A stretch of 64,000 nt of DNA, taken from JACCTU01 sp963769665. Its GTDB lineage: Bacteria > Actinomycetota > Thermoleophilia > Gaiellales > Gaiellaceae. Below, one piece after another: positions 15,327 to 23,247 of this stretch. The stretch lies in contig CAVYMQ010000003.1 in NCBI GenBank assembly GCA_963769665.1, positions 310,001 through 374,000 of the forward strand, written 5' to 3'. The notes beneath the pieces were generated by a model that ran no database searches, was not told the DNA's origin, and worked only from the letters and a program-made list of their open reading frames with translations. The translations under genes and the position numbers were made by a program. Each line of letters begins with the position of its first letter. Positions within the stretch are counted from its first letter, which is position 1.

Positions 15327-15491
15327 GGCGCTGCTCACAGGTCGGGCCGCAGAAGCCACAGGAGCCGTTTCAGGGTGACGGACGCAGGCTCCTTGCGCAT
15401 CCCCCAATGGGGCGACGCGCCTTCCCGGCGCGAGGGTCGGTCGGCCCCCGTTTCTTTACCGGTTTCCCAGCTTCTTCTTAGGGAGGCCGCT

Positions 15492-15497
15492 GATACT
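15492..15497 (+). promoter_or_regulatory. Predicted -10 box of the secreted HExxH protein gene
   Basis: GATACT preceded by TG ends 7 nt before the ATG at 15505. The rest of the 15327-15504 gap shows only a short CGCGCC/GGCGCG hairpin near 15415-15432. Confidence 0.45.
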
Positions 15498-15504
15498 GCT
15501 CCCG

Positions 15505-16476
15505 ATGACGTCTCGGCGCCGGTGTGCCACCCTCCTCGTCGCCTTCGTGGCTGCCTTGGCCCTCGCGACAGCCGCCGGCGCCGAGATCGTCACCAGGGCC
15601 GACTCAGAGGGGCGCACGATCACCTTCGACGTTCGGGCGCCGAGCGCCGACATCGACTGGTACGCCGCCATCCTCCGGGCCGCCGCCCATGGGAACGAGA
15701 TCTCCCGCGTGACGATCCGCATCGTCGACGAAGAGGACATCCCGGCGCTCTGCGGCGCCGCCGCGGCCGCGTGCTACTCGCCCGGAGGAAACGGCGGGAG
15801 GATGGTCGTCCCCGTCGGCAAGGACCTCAGGGTCGCGGCGACGTTCCTGCACGAGTACGGCCACCACCTCGACCGCTCGTGGGGCGTGGGCGGCGTGCCG
15901 GAGTTGAACGGGACGCCCTTGTGGTGGGAGCTTCGCGGCATGGCGGCGCTGGCTGCGCAGGGCACCGTCGCCTTCGACTACTCGCGCGGGTGGAACCGCA
16001 GCATCGGCGAGATCTTCGCCGAGGACTACGCCTGGATCCACATCCCGTATCAGTACGCGATCCCGTGGCTCTCGGCGCCCGACGAGGCGCTTCGCACCGC
16101 CCTGTTCACGGAGCTGGGCGGTCAGCCGACCGCGCAGCTACCCGAGATCCCCGCGGCCGGGCCGCTCGTGATCAACCGAAGCGGCACGCTCGCCGCCAAG
16201 CGCTCACAGGTCGTTCCGTTCGGCCTGCTCGGGCCGGGTCGACGCGTCACGCTGACTGCGACGGTGAACAAGGCGACCCGCGCCGGGACCCGCGCGCGGA
16301 TGGACGTCACGTGTAACGGCACCCGCGTGGCCAGCCAGCTGTTCACGAAGGGCCGGACGACGCGCACGATCAACGTGCCGAACCTCGGGCCGGGCGAGTG
16401 CAGCGCGCGGCTCGTCAGCACGACGGGCGTGCGGCTGACGTACACGCTTCGCCTGCGCCTCGCGATCGAGGCCTAA
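15505..16476 (+). CDS. Secreted HExxH metalloprotease-like protein
   Basis: A 323-aa exported protein: basic start MTSRRR, hydrophobic segment and AGA cleavage region near residue 26. A zinc-protease motif FLHEYGHHLD (about residues 113-122) gives two His ligands and the catalytic Glu; the third ligand may be the Glu/Asp in EIFAEDYAW about 55 residues later, a gluzincin-like arrangement. A central domain with SPGGNGGRMVVPVG precedes it. The C-terminal third (from about residue 220) looks like a beta-sandwich with a possible disulfide (VTCNGT, GECSARL). Family not identified; proteolysis is an inference from the motif. Confidence 0.7.
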   Translation: MTSRRRCATLLVAFVAALALATAAGAEIVTRADSEGRTITFDVRAPSADIDWYAAILRAAAHGNEISRVTIRIVDEEDIPALCGAAAAACYSPGGNGGRMVVPVGKDLRVAATFLHEYGHHLDRSWGVGGVPELNGTPLWWELRGMAALAAQGTVAFDYSRGWNRSIGEIFAEDYAWIHIPYQYAIPWLSAPDEALRTALFTELGGQPTAQLPEIPAAGPLVINRSGTLAAKRSQVVPFGLLGPGRRVTLTATVNKATRAGTRARMDVTCNGTRVASQLFTKGRTTRTINVPNLGPGECSARLVSTTGVRLTYTLRLRLAIEA

Positions 16477-16487
16477 GCCCAAGCCAG

Positions 16488-16493
16488 TATCTT
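16488..16493 (+). promoter_or_regulatory. Predicted -10 box of the dienelactone hydrolase gene
   Basis: TATCTT ends exactly 6 nt before the GTG at 16500. This supports both a leaderless mRNA and the choice of that GTG as start. Confidence 0.5.
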
Positions 16494-16499
16494 CACGGC

Positions 16500-17258
16500 G
16501 TGTGCTTCGAGCTCGACTCGTCGCCGCCGATTCCGATCATCCGCGGCGCGGCGCTCTCGCACGAGGATTTGGTCCTCGAGAGCCGCGACGGCAACCGCTT
16601 TGCGGCGTTCGGTGCCTATCCGGACCAGGCGACGGGGATCGGGATCGTCGTGCTCCCCGACGTTCGCGGCCTCTACCGCTTCTACGAGGAGCTCGCGCTT
16701 CGCTTCGCCGAGCGCGGCTACACCGCGGTCGCGTTCGACTACTTCGGCCGGACCGCGGGCGCCGAGAAGCGCGACGACGACTTCGAGTACATGGAGCACG
16801 TCAGGCAAACGACGACTGAGGGCGTCCAGGCAGACGTCGCGGCGGTCGTCGCGCATCTGCGCGAGACGTGCAGCGTCATCTTCACCGTCGGCTTCTGCTT
16901 CGGCGGACGCCAGTCTTGGCTGGCCGCAGCGAGTGGCCACGACCTCCACGGCGCAATCGGCTTCTACGGGCGTCCGGGCACGGGCCAGGACGGATCACCG
17001 GGGCCGGCGGATCGTGCCGGCGAGATGCGCGCGCCGATCCTCGGGCTGATGGGCGGCGACGACCCGGGGATCCCGCCGGAGGACGTGTCGGCCTTCGAGC
17101 GGGCGCTGGAGGAGGCAGGTGTGAAGCACGAGCTCGTGACGTACCCGGGCGCGCCGCACAGCTTCTTCGACCGCAAGCAGGCGGAGTTCGCCGACGCTTC
17201 TGAGGACGCGTGGAACCGCGTCCTCGCGTTCATCAAGCGGTACGCAGTCCCGCGGTAG
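16500..17258 (+). CDS. Dienelactone hydrolase family protein
   Basis: A 252-aa alpha/beta-hydrolase of the dienelactone hydrolase family. The nucleophile elbow is GFCFGG (Cys, as in true DLH, about residue 130), the acid is in GLMGGDDPGIPPED and the His in YPGAPHSFFDRK. FDYFGRTAG is the conserved oxyanion-region motif. DLH opens lactone rings in chlorocatechol breakdown, but many family members act on other esters; no ring-cleavage genes are nearby, so the substrate is open. GTG at 16500 is chosen from family length and the upstream -10 box. The 3' end overlaps the convergent aldo/keto reductase gene by 26 nt. Confidence 0.9.
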   Translation: MCFELDSSPPIPIIRGAALSHEDLVLESRDGNRFAAFGAYPDQATGIGIVVLPDVRGLYRFYEELALRFAERGYTAVAFDYFGRTAGAEKRDDDFEYMEHVRQTTTEGVQADVAAVVAHLRETCSVIFTVGFCFGGRQSWLAAASGHDLHGAIGFYGRPGTGQDGSPGPADRAGEMRAPILGLMGGDDPGIPPEDVSAFERALEEAGVKHELVTYPGAPHSFFDRKQAEFADASEDAWNRVLAFIKRYAVPR

Positions 17259-18159
17259 GGACGTCCTGCCCGTCCAGCTCCCACTCGCCGGCGGCGGCAT
17301 TCGCACGTACCTGCTCGGGCTTGGTCGCTCCGGCGATCACTGACGCGACCGCGGGCTGAGCGAGCAGCCCGGCGAAGCCGAGGTCGAGCAGCGTGTGGCC
17401 GCGCTCTTTCGCGAACGCTTCGAGCGCCTCGAGCTCGTCGAAGACCTCGTCGGTGAGACGCTCGGGGCGCATCGCGAGGCGCGTGCCGGCGGGGGCGGGC
17501 TCGCCTCGGCGGTACTTGCCGGTGAGCAGACCGCTCGCGAGCGGGAAGTACGGGAGCACGCCGACCCCGAGCCGCTCGCAGACCGGCAGCAGCTCCTGCT
17601 CTGCGCCGCGCTCGAGCAGCGAGTACTCGTTCTGGGCGCTGACGAGCCGATGCAACGAGTTCGACCGCGCGAACGCGTCCCCCTGCTCGATCTGCTCCGG
17701 CTCGAAGTTCGACGAGCCGATGAACCGCACCTTGCCCTCGTCGACGAGCTCGCTCATCGCGCCGATCGTCTCCTCGATCGGCGTCAAACCGTCGGGGCGG
17801 TGGTACTGGTAAAGGTCGATCACGTCGGTGCGGAGCCGCTTCAGCGACGCGTCGATCGCGGTGCGCACGTAATCGCGCGAACCGCGGTTCGGCGGCGCGT
17901 CGTCGGTCATCTCATGGCCGAACTTCGTAGCCAGCACCACGCGGTCGCGACGGCCCTCGAGCGCCTTGCCGAGCAGCTCCTCGCTGCCGCCGCGGTTGCC
18001 GTAGACGTCCGCCGTGTCGAAGAGCGTGATGCCCACCTCGAGCGCAGCGTCCACGACCGCGCGCGTGCCCTGCTCGTCGACGCGCGAGCCGAAGTTGTTG
18101 CAGCCGAGCCCGACGACGGAGACATCCGGACCGCCGGTGCCGAGCGAGCGGGTCCTCAT
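17233..18159 (-). CDS. Aldo/keto reductase
   Basis: A 308-aa TIM-barrel oxidoreductase. It shows FDTADVYGNRGGSEELLG (catalytic Asp and Tyr), VVLATKFG (catalytic Lys), DLYQYHRPD (catalytic His, here in YHRPD) and the NADPH-binding C-terminal SVIAGATKPEQVRANAAAG. It belongs to the bacterial AKR11/13-like group that reduces aldehydes and ketones with NADPH. Physiological substrate unknown. The last 26 nt overlap the 3' end of the convergent dienelactone hydrolase gene. A 45-codon gene lies 16 nt upstream on the same strand. Confidence 0.93.
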   Translation of the reverse strand: MRTRSLGTGGPDVSVVGLGCNNFGSRVDEQGTRAVVDAALEVGITLFDTADVYGNRGGSEELLGKALEGRRDRVVLATKFGHEMTDDAPPNRGSRDYVRTAIDASLKRLRTDVIDLYQYHRPDGLTPIEETIGAMSELVDEGKVRFIGSSNFEPEQIEQGDAFARSNSLHRLVSAQNEYSLLERGAEQELLPVCERLGVGVLPYFPLASGLLTGKYRRGEPAPAGTRLAMRPERLTDEVFDELEALEAFAKERGHTLLDLGFAGLLAQPAVASVIAGATKPEQVRANAAAGEWELDGQDVPTAGLRTA

Positions 18160-18175
18160 AGGCCCGGCAGCGTAG

Positions 18176-18313
18176 CTAGCAGCTGAGCTGCGGAGGCTCC
18201 GCGTCGGGGCTGACGTCGTGCTCTTCGAGGGCGTCGAGGTACTGCGCGATCTCGTTGATCTCCTCGATCAGCTCGCGAGCTCTGGTGTCGAGTTGTGTTG
18301 GCGCTGGATACAT
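18176..18313 (-). CDS. 45-aa acidic helical small protein
   Basis: A short reading frame from ATG at 18313 to TAG, between the FAD oxidase and the aldo/keto reductase genes on the same strand. The product is acidic and largely helical (RARELIEEINEIAQYLDALEEH) with a flexible C-terminal tail ending in Cys. The composition is unlike random GC-rich frames: balanced acidic residues, Ile and Asn, no Arg-Ala runs. The stop is followed 16 nt later by the aldo/keto reductase start. I do not recognise a family; a regulatory or scaffold role would be guesswork. Confidence 0.55.
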   Translation of the reverse strand: MYPAPTQLDTRARELIEEINEIAQYLDALEEHDVSPDAEPPQLSC

Positions 18314-18355
18314 GGTCTTCTCTCGACGCGCGAGAGCACCGATTTCTTCCCCCGC

Positions 18356-19705
18356 TCAGCGCACGACCTTGCCCGGGTTCAGGATTCCCTTGGGGTCGAA
18401 CGCGTCCTTCACCGCCCGGAGGTACGGCAGCAGGTCGCCGTGCTCGCGCTCGAGATAGTCGAGCTTGCCGAGGCCGATCCCGTGCTCCCCGGTCGAGGTG
18501 CCGCCGCGCTCGAGGGCCCAGTCGACGAGCTCCGCGTAGAGCGCCTGCGCCGAGGCGACCTCGGCCGCGTCCGCGGGATCGACCATCAGCGCCAGGTGGA
18601 AGTTTCCGTCCGCGGCGTGCGCGATCACTGCGGCGGGAATGCCCCGCCGGTCGGCGCACGCGCGACCATGCTCCACCGCCTCGGGGAGGACGGAGAGCGG
18701 GACGCAGACGTCCGTCGCGAACCAGCGCTTGCCCGGAGCAGCCGCGGCGACCGCGAACGCGGCGTTGTGCCTCGCGTCCCACAGCTGCTTGCGCGCCTCG
18801 GCGGCGGTCACCGCTTCGAAGTCGGCCACGTTCTCCCAGCCGCAGACCTCGCGTACGGACGCGACCTCGTCGTCGCCCCCGTCGAGCTCGACGAAGAGGC
18901 TCGGCGTCTCGGCGAAGGACGTGCCCTTGTACGCGTTCACCGCGCGGAGCGTCGCCTCGTCCAGCAACTCGCAGCGCGTGACCGTCAAGCCGGCACCGAC
19001 GAGCGCCACTGCGGAGCGGCAGGCGGCCCCGACGTCTGGGAACGCCGCGCGGATCGCGACCGGGCGCTCCGGCAGGCCGTGCAGGCGCACCGTGAGCTCG
19101 GTGATCACGCCGAGCGTTCCCTCCGAGCCGACGAAGAGCGAGCGCAGGTCGTAGCCCGCGGAAGTCTTGACCGTGCGCGAGCCCGGTCGGATCACCGTTC
19201 CGTCGGCGAGCACGACCTCGAGGGCGAGCACGTTTGCGCGCATGCCGCCGTAGCGGACGGTGGTCGTGCCGCTCGCGTTGGTCGCCGCCATCCCGCCGAG
19301 CGAGGCGTCCGCGCCAGGGTCGACGGGGAACCACAGGCCGTGCTCGGCAACCGAGGCGTTCAGCTCGCTGCGCAGCACGCCCGGTTGCGCACGCGCCTGC
19401 AGGTCGCCGGGGAGCACCTCGAGCACGCGGTTCAGGCGCGCGAGGTCGAGGGTGACGGCGCCGTCCGCGGGGATCACGTGGCCCTCGAGCGACGTTCCGG
19501 CACCGAACGGAACGACGGGAATGCCGCGCTCGTTCGCCCACGCGAGGACGCGCACGACGTCTTCGGTCGACTCGGGGAAAACGACCGCCGCCGGCGCGCG
19601 CCGCGGGTGATAGCTCAGGTCGCCCGCGTGCAGGTCGAGCACCGACTCGCTCGTCGAGACCTTCCCATCCCCGAGCAGTGCGCGGAGCTCGTCGGCGACC
19701 TGCAT
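18356..19705 (-). CDS. FAD-linked oxidase, GlcD/D-lactate dehydrogenase type
   Basis: A 449-aa flavoprotein of the vanillyl-alcohol oxidase superfamily. The FAD-binding domain carries VVPFGAGTSLEGHVIP, PGADASLGGMAATNASGT and GSEGTLGVITELTVRL; the C-terminal FAD-oxidase C domain has HAADGNFHLALM and GGTSTGEHGIGLGK, ending in FDPKGILNPGKV. These are the signatures of glycolate oxidase GlcD and D-lactate/2-hydroxyglutarate dehydrogenases. It oxidises a D-2-hydroxy acid. No GlcE/GlcF partners are adjacent, which favours a one-subunit D-lactate-type enzyme. ATG at 19705 overlaps the upstream phosphatase stop by one base (TGATG). Confidence 0.93.
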   Translation of the reverse strand: MQVADELRALLGDGKVSTSESVLDLHAGDLSYHPRRAPAAVVFPESTEDVVRVLAWANERGIPVVPFGAGTSLEGHVIPADGAVTLDLARLNRVLEVLPGDLQARAQPGVLRSELNASVAEHGLWFPVDPGADASLGGMAATNASGTTTVRYGGMRANVLALEVVLADGTVIRPGSRTVKTSAGYDLRSLFVGSEGTLGVITELTVRLHGLPERPVAIRAAFPDVGAACRSAVALVGAGLTVTRCELLDEATLRAVNAYKGTSFAETPSLFVELDGGDDEVASVREVCGWENVADFEAVTAAEARKQLWDARHNAAFAVAAAAPGKRWFATDVCVPLSVLPEAVEHGRACADRRGIPAAVIAHAADGNFHLALMVDPADAAEVASAQALYAELVDWALERGGTSTGEHGIGLGKLDYLEREHGDLLPYLRAVKDAFDPKGILNPGKVVR

Positions 19706-20325
19706 CAATGCTCGACCAGCTGCGGCCACGCCGACGCGGGCAGCTTCGCGAGGAGCCGGTACCGGCTGTCGCCGAGCGGCACGAAGACCGCTGCGTCGCC
19801 CTCCTCGATCTCGACATCCGTCGCGGCCTGGAGGTTCGCGATGTGGCCGACGACTACCGTGTTCTCTCCGTCGGGCGGCTTCGCGCCGAGCATCCGGCGC
19901 AGCGCGCGCACGCGGCCCGTGTAGGTCCCGACCATCTCGGCCGGGATTCCCGTCAGCGCGGGGACGATCGTTCTCCGGCCGAACGCGAGCTGCGCAGTCT
20001 CGCGCGTGCGGCAGTACCCACTCGAAAGCACCTCGCCGACCGGGAGCTCGAGCTCGCGCCAGGCCTCGCCGATCGAGCGCGCCTGAGCCCGCCCCGCCTC
20101 GTTCAGGTTGCGCTGCCCGCCGCAGTCGGTCAACGGCACGCCGAGCCGGTCTTTCTGTGAGTGGTCGGTCTCCGCGTGCCGGAGGAAGACCACGTAGCCG
20201 CCGTCGCGCAGGCGGTCGACGACCTCGAGCGGCCCGGTCGGGCGGACCGCCTCGTCGGCTCCACCACAGCCGGCGAGCGCGCCGAGAAGCGCGAGAGCGA
20301 GCAGCGCGCGCACGCCGCGGAGCAT
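19705..20325 (-). CDS. Histidine-phosphatase-family lipoprotein
   Basis: A 206-aa protein with a lipoprotein signal: hydrophobic LLALALLGALAGCGG, with a lipobox LAGC and lipidated Cys near residue 20. The rest is a histidine phosphatase (phosphoglycerate mutase superfamily) domain: FLRHAETD (phosphorylated His), SSGYCRTRETAQLAFG and VVVGHIANLQAATD, the second catalytic His. So an extracytoplasmic phosphatase anchored to the membrane, substrate unknown. ATG at 20325; coupled to the FAD oxidase by a TGATG junction, which suggests one operon. Divergent from the OLD-family gene over 30 bp. Confidence 0.85.
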   Translation of the reverse strand: MLRGVRALLALALLGALAGCGGADEAVRPTGPLEVVDRLRDGGYVVFLRHAETDHSQKDRLGVPLTDCGGQRNLNEAGRAQARSIGEAWRELELPVGEVLSSGYCRTRETAQLAFGRRTIVPALTGIPAEMVGTYTGRVRALRRMLGAKPPDGENTVVVGHIANLQAATDVEIEEGDAAVFVPLGDSRYRLLAKLPASAWPQLVEH

Positions 20326-20355
20326 AGAGCCCGCACGCACGGGTACACAGCACCG

Positions 20356-21522
20356 GTGGCCCTCCTCGACCGTGTCTCCATCCACGGCTTCCGTAGCGCG
20401 CGCGACGTCGAGCTCGCCCCGCCTCGGATCTGCGCGCTCGTCGGCGAGGCCTCCGGCGGCAAGTCGACCGTGCTCACGGCGATCTGGATGCTGCTCGAGT
20501 CCGGCGCGCCGGTGCCGAACGCGAGCGATGTCACGCAGGGCGCGAACAGCGGCCGGATCCGGCTCGAGGCGTTCGCGGGGGACCAAACGTTCTTCCTGGA
20601 CGCGCGCCCGCCCGCAACGCTGAACCTCAACCGGGAAGGGGCGCCGCCGGTCGTCTTCCTGCCCACCGCTCGCCGCGGCGGCGACCTCGTCTCCGTCGCC
20701 ACGCACCCGCGGGCCGCGAGGTCGGTCGAGCTCATCCACTCGGCAAGAGATCTGAGCGGCGCTGTCGAGCGCCTCGTCGAGGCGCGTGTGCGCGGGCTCG
20801 TCGTGCTAATCGAGGAGCCCGAGCTGTACCTCAGCCCGCAAGCTCAACGGCACGTCTATCGCCTGCTCCGATCGCTCGCCGAGCGCGGCAACCAGGTGCT
20901 CTACTCGACGCACGCCTCGACGTTCCTCAGCGTCGCGCACCTCGACGAGCTCGCGCTCGTGCGTCAGGGGACCGTGTCGGGGATGGCGCTCTTGCAACCG
21001 GAGCCGCTTCCGTCCGACGAGAGCTTCCGCGCGCTGGCGGAGTTCGACGCAGAGCGCGCCGAGATGTTCCTCTCGCGCGCCGTGCTCCTCGTCGAGGGCC
21101 TGACCGAGAAGCTCGCGCTGCCGTTCGTGTTCGAGGCGCTCGGCTATGAGCCGGACAGCGAAGGGATCCTCGTCCTCGAGACGGGAGGCAAGGCGAACAT
21201 GCCCCTCTTCGCGCGGATCTGCAACGAGTGCGGGATCCCATACGTCGTCCTGCACGACCGCGACGCGCCGCGCGGCAAGCCACCGAACGAGTCCGAGCGC
21301 GTGACGAACCAGGCCATCGCCGACGTCGCCGGGCGCGCGCGTGTCGTCCAGCTCGCCCCGGACTTCGAAAGCGTGATCGGCCTGAAGCCGCGCAGCCGCC
21401 GCAGCCGCAAGCCCGAACGCGCGTACCGGCGGTTCAGCGGCGGACGCCCCGTGCCGGACGAGCTCGTCGAGGCGGTCGAGCGCGTCGTCGCGGCCGCGCG
21501 CGGCGAGCGCCGGAAGCGCTGA
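20356..21522 (+). CDS. OLD-family ATPase with TOPRIM domain (class 1, stand-alone)
   Basis: A 388-aa protein. The SMC/ABC-like ATPase part has Walker A GEASGGKST (residues 30-38), Walker B LVVLIEEPELYLSPQAQ and the STHASTFLSV H-loop. From about residue 240 a TOPRIM-type nuclease domain follows: LLVEGLTEKLALPFVFEALG with its metal-binding Glu, then VVLHDRDAPRG as the DxD motif. OLD enzymes are ATP-coupled nucleases, some in phage defence, others unknown. It is shorter than usual because the coiled-coil insert in the ATPase is reduced. No helicase (GajB-like) or reverse transcriptase gene is adjacent. GTG at 20356 follows TACACA by 6 nt. Confidence 0.88.
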   Translation: MALLDRVSIHGFRSARDVELAPPRICALVGEASGGKSTVLTAIWMLLESGAPVPNASDVTQGANSGRIRLEAFAGDQTFFLDARPPATLNLNREGAPPVVFLPTARRGGDLVSVATHPRAARSVELIHSARDLSGAVERLVEARVRGLVVLIEEPELYLSPQAQRHVYRLLRSLAERGNQVLYSTHASTFLSVAHLDELALVRQGTVSGMALLQPEPLPSDESFRALAEFDAERAEMFLSRAVLLVEGLTEKLALPFVFEALGYEPDSEGILVLETGGKANMPLFARICNECGIPYVVLHDRDAPRGKPPNESERVTNQAIADVAGRARVVQLAPDFESVIGLKPRSRRSRKPERAYRRFSGGRPVPDELVEAVERVVAAARGERRKR

Positions 21523-21538
21523 TTCGCTGCGTCATGCT

Positions 21539-22126
21539 TCAGCGCGCGCTGCGAAACGCGCCGCGGAGCGCGGCGGGCAGTCTGCGACGCGACGTCCTGA
21601 GCGCCTCGTGGAGCGCGGCGGACGCGTTCTCGTGCACTCCCTCGCCGTGCCCGGTCAGGACGTGCTCCGGATAGACCCGACGGAGCGCGCGGGGCGGCCG
21701 GAGGCGCAGGAGCGGGTGCACGCCGAGACGCTCTCCCGGCGCGCAGAAGAACGCGACCGTCCCGAGCGCGTCCGCGCAGGCGAGCACGCGCGTCTCGGGC
21801 CACCACAGCGCAACCTCACGCCAGAAGCGGTTGCGCGAGACGCGGAGAAACTCGAACGGCGCGCCACCGACCCTCCAGGTCGGGACGACGTGGTGCGGCA
21901 CGCCGAGCCGCTCGGCGACCGCCGCGCAGTCGCGGTCATGGCGATCGAGCAACTGAAGGACGCCGCGCGGCTCTCCGAGCGATCGCGCACGCTCCTCCGC
22001 CTCGTTCCAGTCGACGGGGTCGATCACCCACACGCCGCCGTCGGCGACGAGCGCATGCGACGTGCGTTGCATCCGCTCGTCGTCGTGCCAGCCGAACCCG
22101 AAGTCCTGTTCGTCGCAGAAGCGCAT
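21539..22126 (-). CDS. Metallo-beta-lactamase-fold-like protein
   Basis: A 195-aa cytoplasmic protein. Strand-turn features resemble a metallo-beta-lactamase fold: HALVADGGVWVIDPVDW at the N terminus, LLDRHDRDCAAVAERLGVPHHV where the first metal motif would be, then VLACADALG and a C-terminal HVLTGHGEGVHE. The metal motif is degenerate (RHDRDC rather than HxHxDH), so activity is doubtful. ATG at 22126; the gene ends 16 nt after the convergent OLD-family stop. It is 5 nt downstream of the DUF6328 gene, so probably in one operon with it and pdxH. Confidence 0.6.
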   Translation of the reverse strand: MRFCDEQDFGFGWHDDERMQRTSHALVADGGVWVIDPVDWNEAEERARSLGEPRGVLQLLDRHDRDCAAVAERLGVPHHVVPTWRVGGAPFEFLRVSRNRFWREVALWWPETRVLACADALGTVAFFCAPGERLGVHPLLRLRPPRALRRVYPEHVLTGHGEGVHENASAALHEALRTSRRRLPAALRGAFRSAR

Positions 22127-22131
22127 CGTGG

Positions 22132-22584
22132 TTAGTCGCGAAGCTTGCGCCCGAGCGGCAGCGCGTACCAGAACGTCACGATCACACCTGCGACGAGCGA
22201 GGTCAGCAATGCCGGCAGGGGCGCGGTGAAGAGAAAGTCCGTGACGAGGAACAAGGCACAGCACATGGCGATCGCAACGCAGAGCGTGCCGGCGAGCGCG
22301 AGATTGTTTGCGACCCGGAGCAACGCATCCTTGTCTTCGTCGCGGAACCTGATCCGGTGGTACGGCGTCGGCGCGATCAGCAGCGCCGAGCCGAGCGCCG
22401 TGAACGTCAGCGCGGCGAGATAGGCGTACTTCTGCAGGTCGTTGATGTCGTCGAAGCGCTGCGAAAACGGTGCGATGAGCAGAAAGGCGAACAGCACCTG
22501 CACCCCGGGGAGCGTGACGCGGAGCTCGTTGAGGAGCTCGATCAGCTCCCGGTTGAGATCCTCCTTCGACTTTTGCTCGGCCAC
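22132..22584 (-). CDS. DUF6328-like four-helix membrane protein
   Basis: A 150-aa membrane protein with a charged N-terminal helix (NRELIELLNELRVTLPGVQVLFAFLLIAPFSQRF) and four hydrophobic segments. The pattern, in particular ELRVxLPGVQVLFAFLLxxPF and HRIRFR between helices two and three, matches the actinobacterial DUF6328 family of unknown function. GTG at 22584 gives the normal family length. It starts 10 nt after pdxH ends and is followed by the metallo-beta-lactamase-like gene. Confidence 0.75.
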   Translation of the reverse strand: MAEQKSKEDLNRELIELLNELRVTLPGVQVLFAFLLIAPFSQRFDDINDLQKYAYLAALTFTALGSALLIAPTPYHRIRFRDEDKDALLRVANNLALAGTLCVAIAMCCALFLVTDFLFTAPLPALLTSLVAGVIVTFWYALPLGRKLRD

Positions 22585-22594
22585 CCCCGGGACT

Positions 22595-23206
22595 CTACGG
22601 AGCGAGGCGCTCGACGAGCCAGGCCGTACCGTCGCGGCGGTAGCGCAGACGATCGTGCAGGCGGTCTTCCCGGTGCTGCCAGAACTCCCACGTCGACGGG
22701 GCGAGCCGGTAGCCGCCCCAGCTCTCGGGACGAGGCGGGTCGTCGCCGTGCCGGCCGCGCAAGTCGGCGACCCGTCGTTCGAGCTCACCCCGGTCGGCGA
22801 CGACGGCGCTCTGCGGCGAGGCGGCAGCGCTGAGCCGGCTTCCGGCGGGCCGGGTCGCGAAGTACGCGTCCGACTCTGCGGGGTCGAGGCGGGTCACGTC
22901 GCCCTCGACGCGGACCTGCCTGCCCGAGCTGGGCCAGTAGGCGAGCAGCGCGGCCCGCGGGTTCGCCGCGAGCTCGGCGCCCTTCCGGCTGTCGTAGTTG
23001 CTGAAGAAGGTGAGCCCGTGCTCGTCGGCTCCCTTCAGGAGGACCATGCGGAGCGACGGCGCGCCGTCCGGCGTCGCGGTCGCGAGCGCGACTGCGCCCA
23101 GCTCTCCGCCGGCCTCGTCGCGCCAGCGCGCGAACTGGCGCAACGGATCCGGGTCGACCTGGCTCTCGAGCAGCTCCACGCCGCGAGCGTAGGCGGCCCT
23201 TGACAC
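22595..23206 (-). CDS. pdxH: Pyridoxine/pyridoxamine 5'-phosphate oxidase
   Basis: A 203-aa FMN-dependent oxidase of vitamin B6 metabolism. Conserved stretches: DPDPLRQFARW at the start, PSLRMVLLKGADEHGLTFFSNYDSRKGAEL for FMN and substrate binding, RVEGDVTRLDPAESDAYFATRP, and the C-terminal WGGYRLAPSTWEFWQ with DRLHDRLRYRR. It makes pyridoxal 5'-phosphate from the pyridoxine or pyridoxamine phosphates. GTG at 23206 is in frame, with GTG 23179 as alternative; the former overlaps the -35 of the divergent arsR-type promoter. The palindrome at 23216-23231 lies just upstream and could affect both genes. Confidence 0.93.
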   Translation of the reverse strand: MSRAAYARGVELLESQVDPDPLRQFARWRDEAGGELGAVALATATPDGAPSLRMVLLKGADEHGLTFFSNYDSRKGAELAANPRAALLAYWPSSGRQVRVEGDVTRLDPAESDAYFATRPAGSRLSAAASPQSAVVADRGELERRVADLRGRHGDDPPRPESWGGYRLAPSTWEFWQHREDRLHDRLRYRRDGTAWLVERLAP

Positions 23207-23228
23207 AGGTTGACCGTAAGCGTACGCT
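23200..23228 (+). promoter_or_regulatory. Promoter of the ArsR-SRPBCC gene
   Basis: TTGACA (23200-23205), a 17-bp spacer and TACGCT (23223-23228) make a near-consensus sigma-70 promoter. The start point would fall 7-8 nt downstream, at or next to the GTG start codon at 23236, so the mRNA should be leaderless. Confidence 0.75.
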
Positions 23229-23231
23229 TAC
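23216..23231. promoter_or_regulatory. Operator 1: 16-bp perfect palindrome
   Basis: GTAAGCGTACGCTTAC is fully palindromic and covers the -10 box of the ArsR-SRPBCC promoter. ArsR-type repressors bind such sites, so this is the likely autoregulatory operator. Confidence 0.8.
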
Positions 23232-23247
23232 GTAAGTGGTTACTTAC
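23232..23247. promoter_or_regulatory. Operator 2: second palindrome overlapping the start codon
   Basis: GTAAGT-GGTT-ACTTAC directly abuts operator 1 and shares its GTAAG/CTTAC ends. It contains the predicted transcription start and the GTG start codon. Two adjoining sites suggest cooperative binding. Confidence 0.75.

Noticed and set aside
16398..16499. Longer N terminus for the dienelactone hydrolase
   Set aside because: The extension lies inside the upstream gene, does not look like protein, and a well-placed -10 box supports GTG 16500.
20356..21522. Gabija defence system (GajA-like OLD protein)
   Set aside because: No UvrD-like GajB gene is beside it; neighbours are a metallo-beta-lactamase-like gene and a phosphatase gene.
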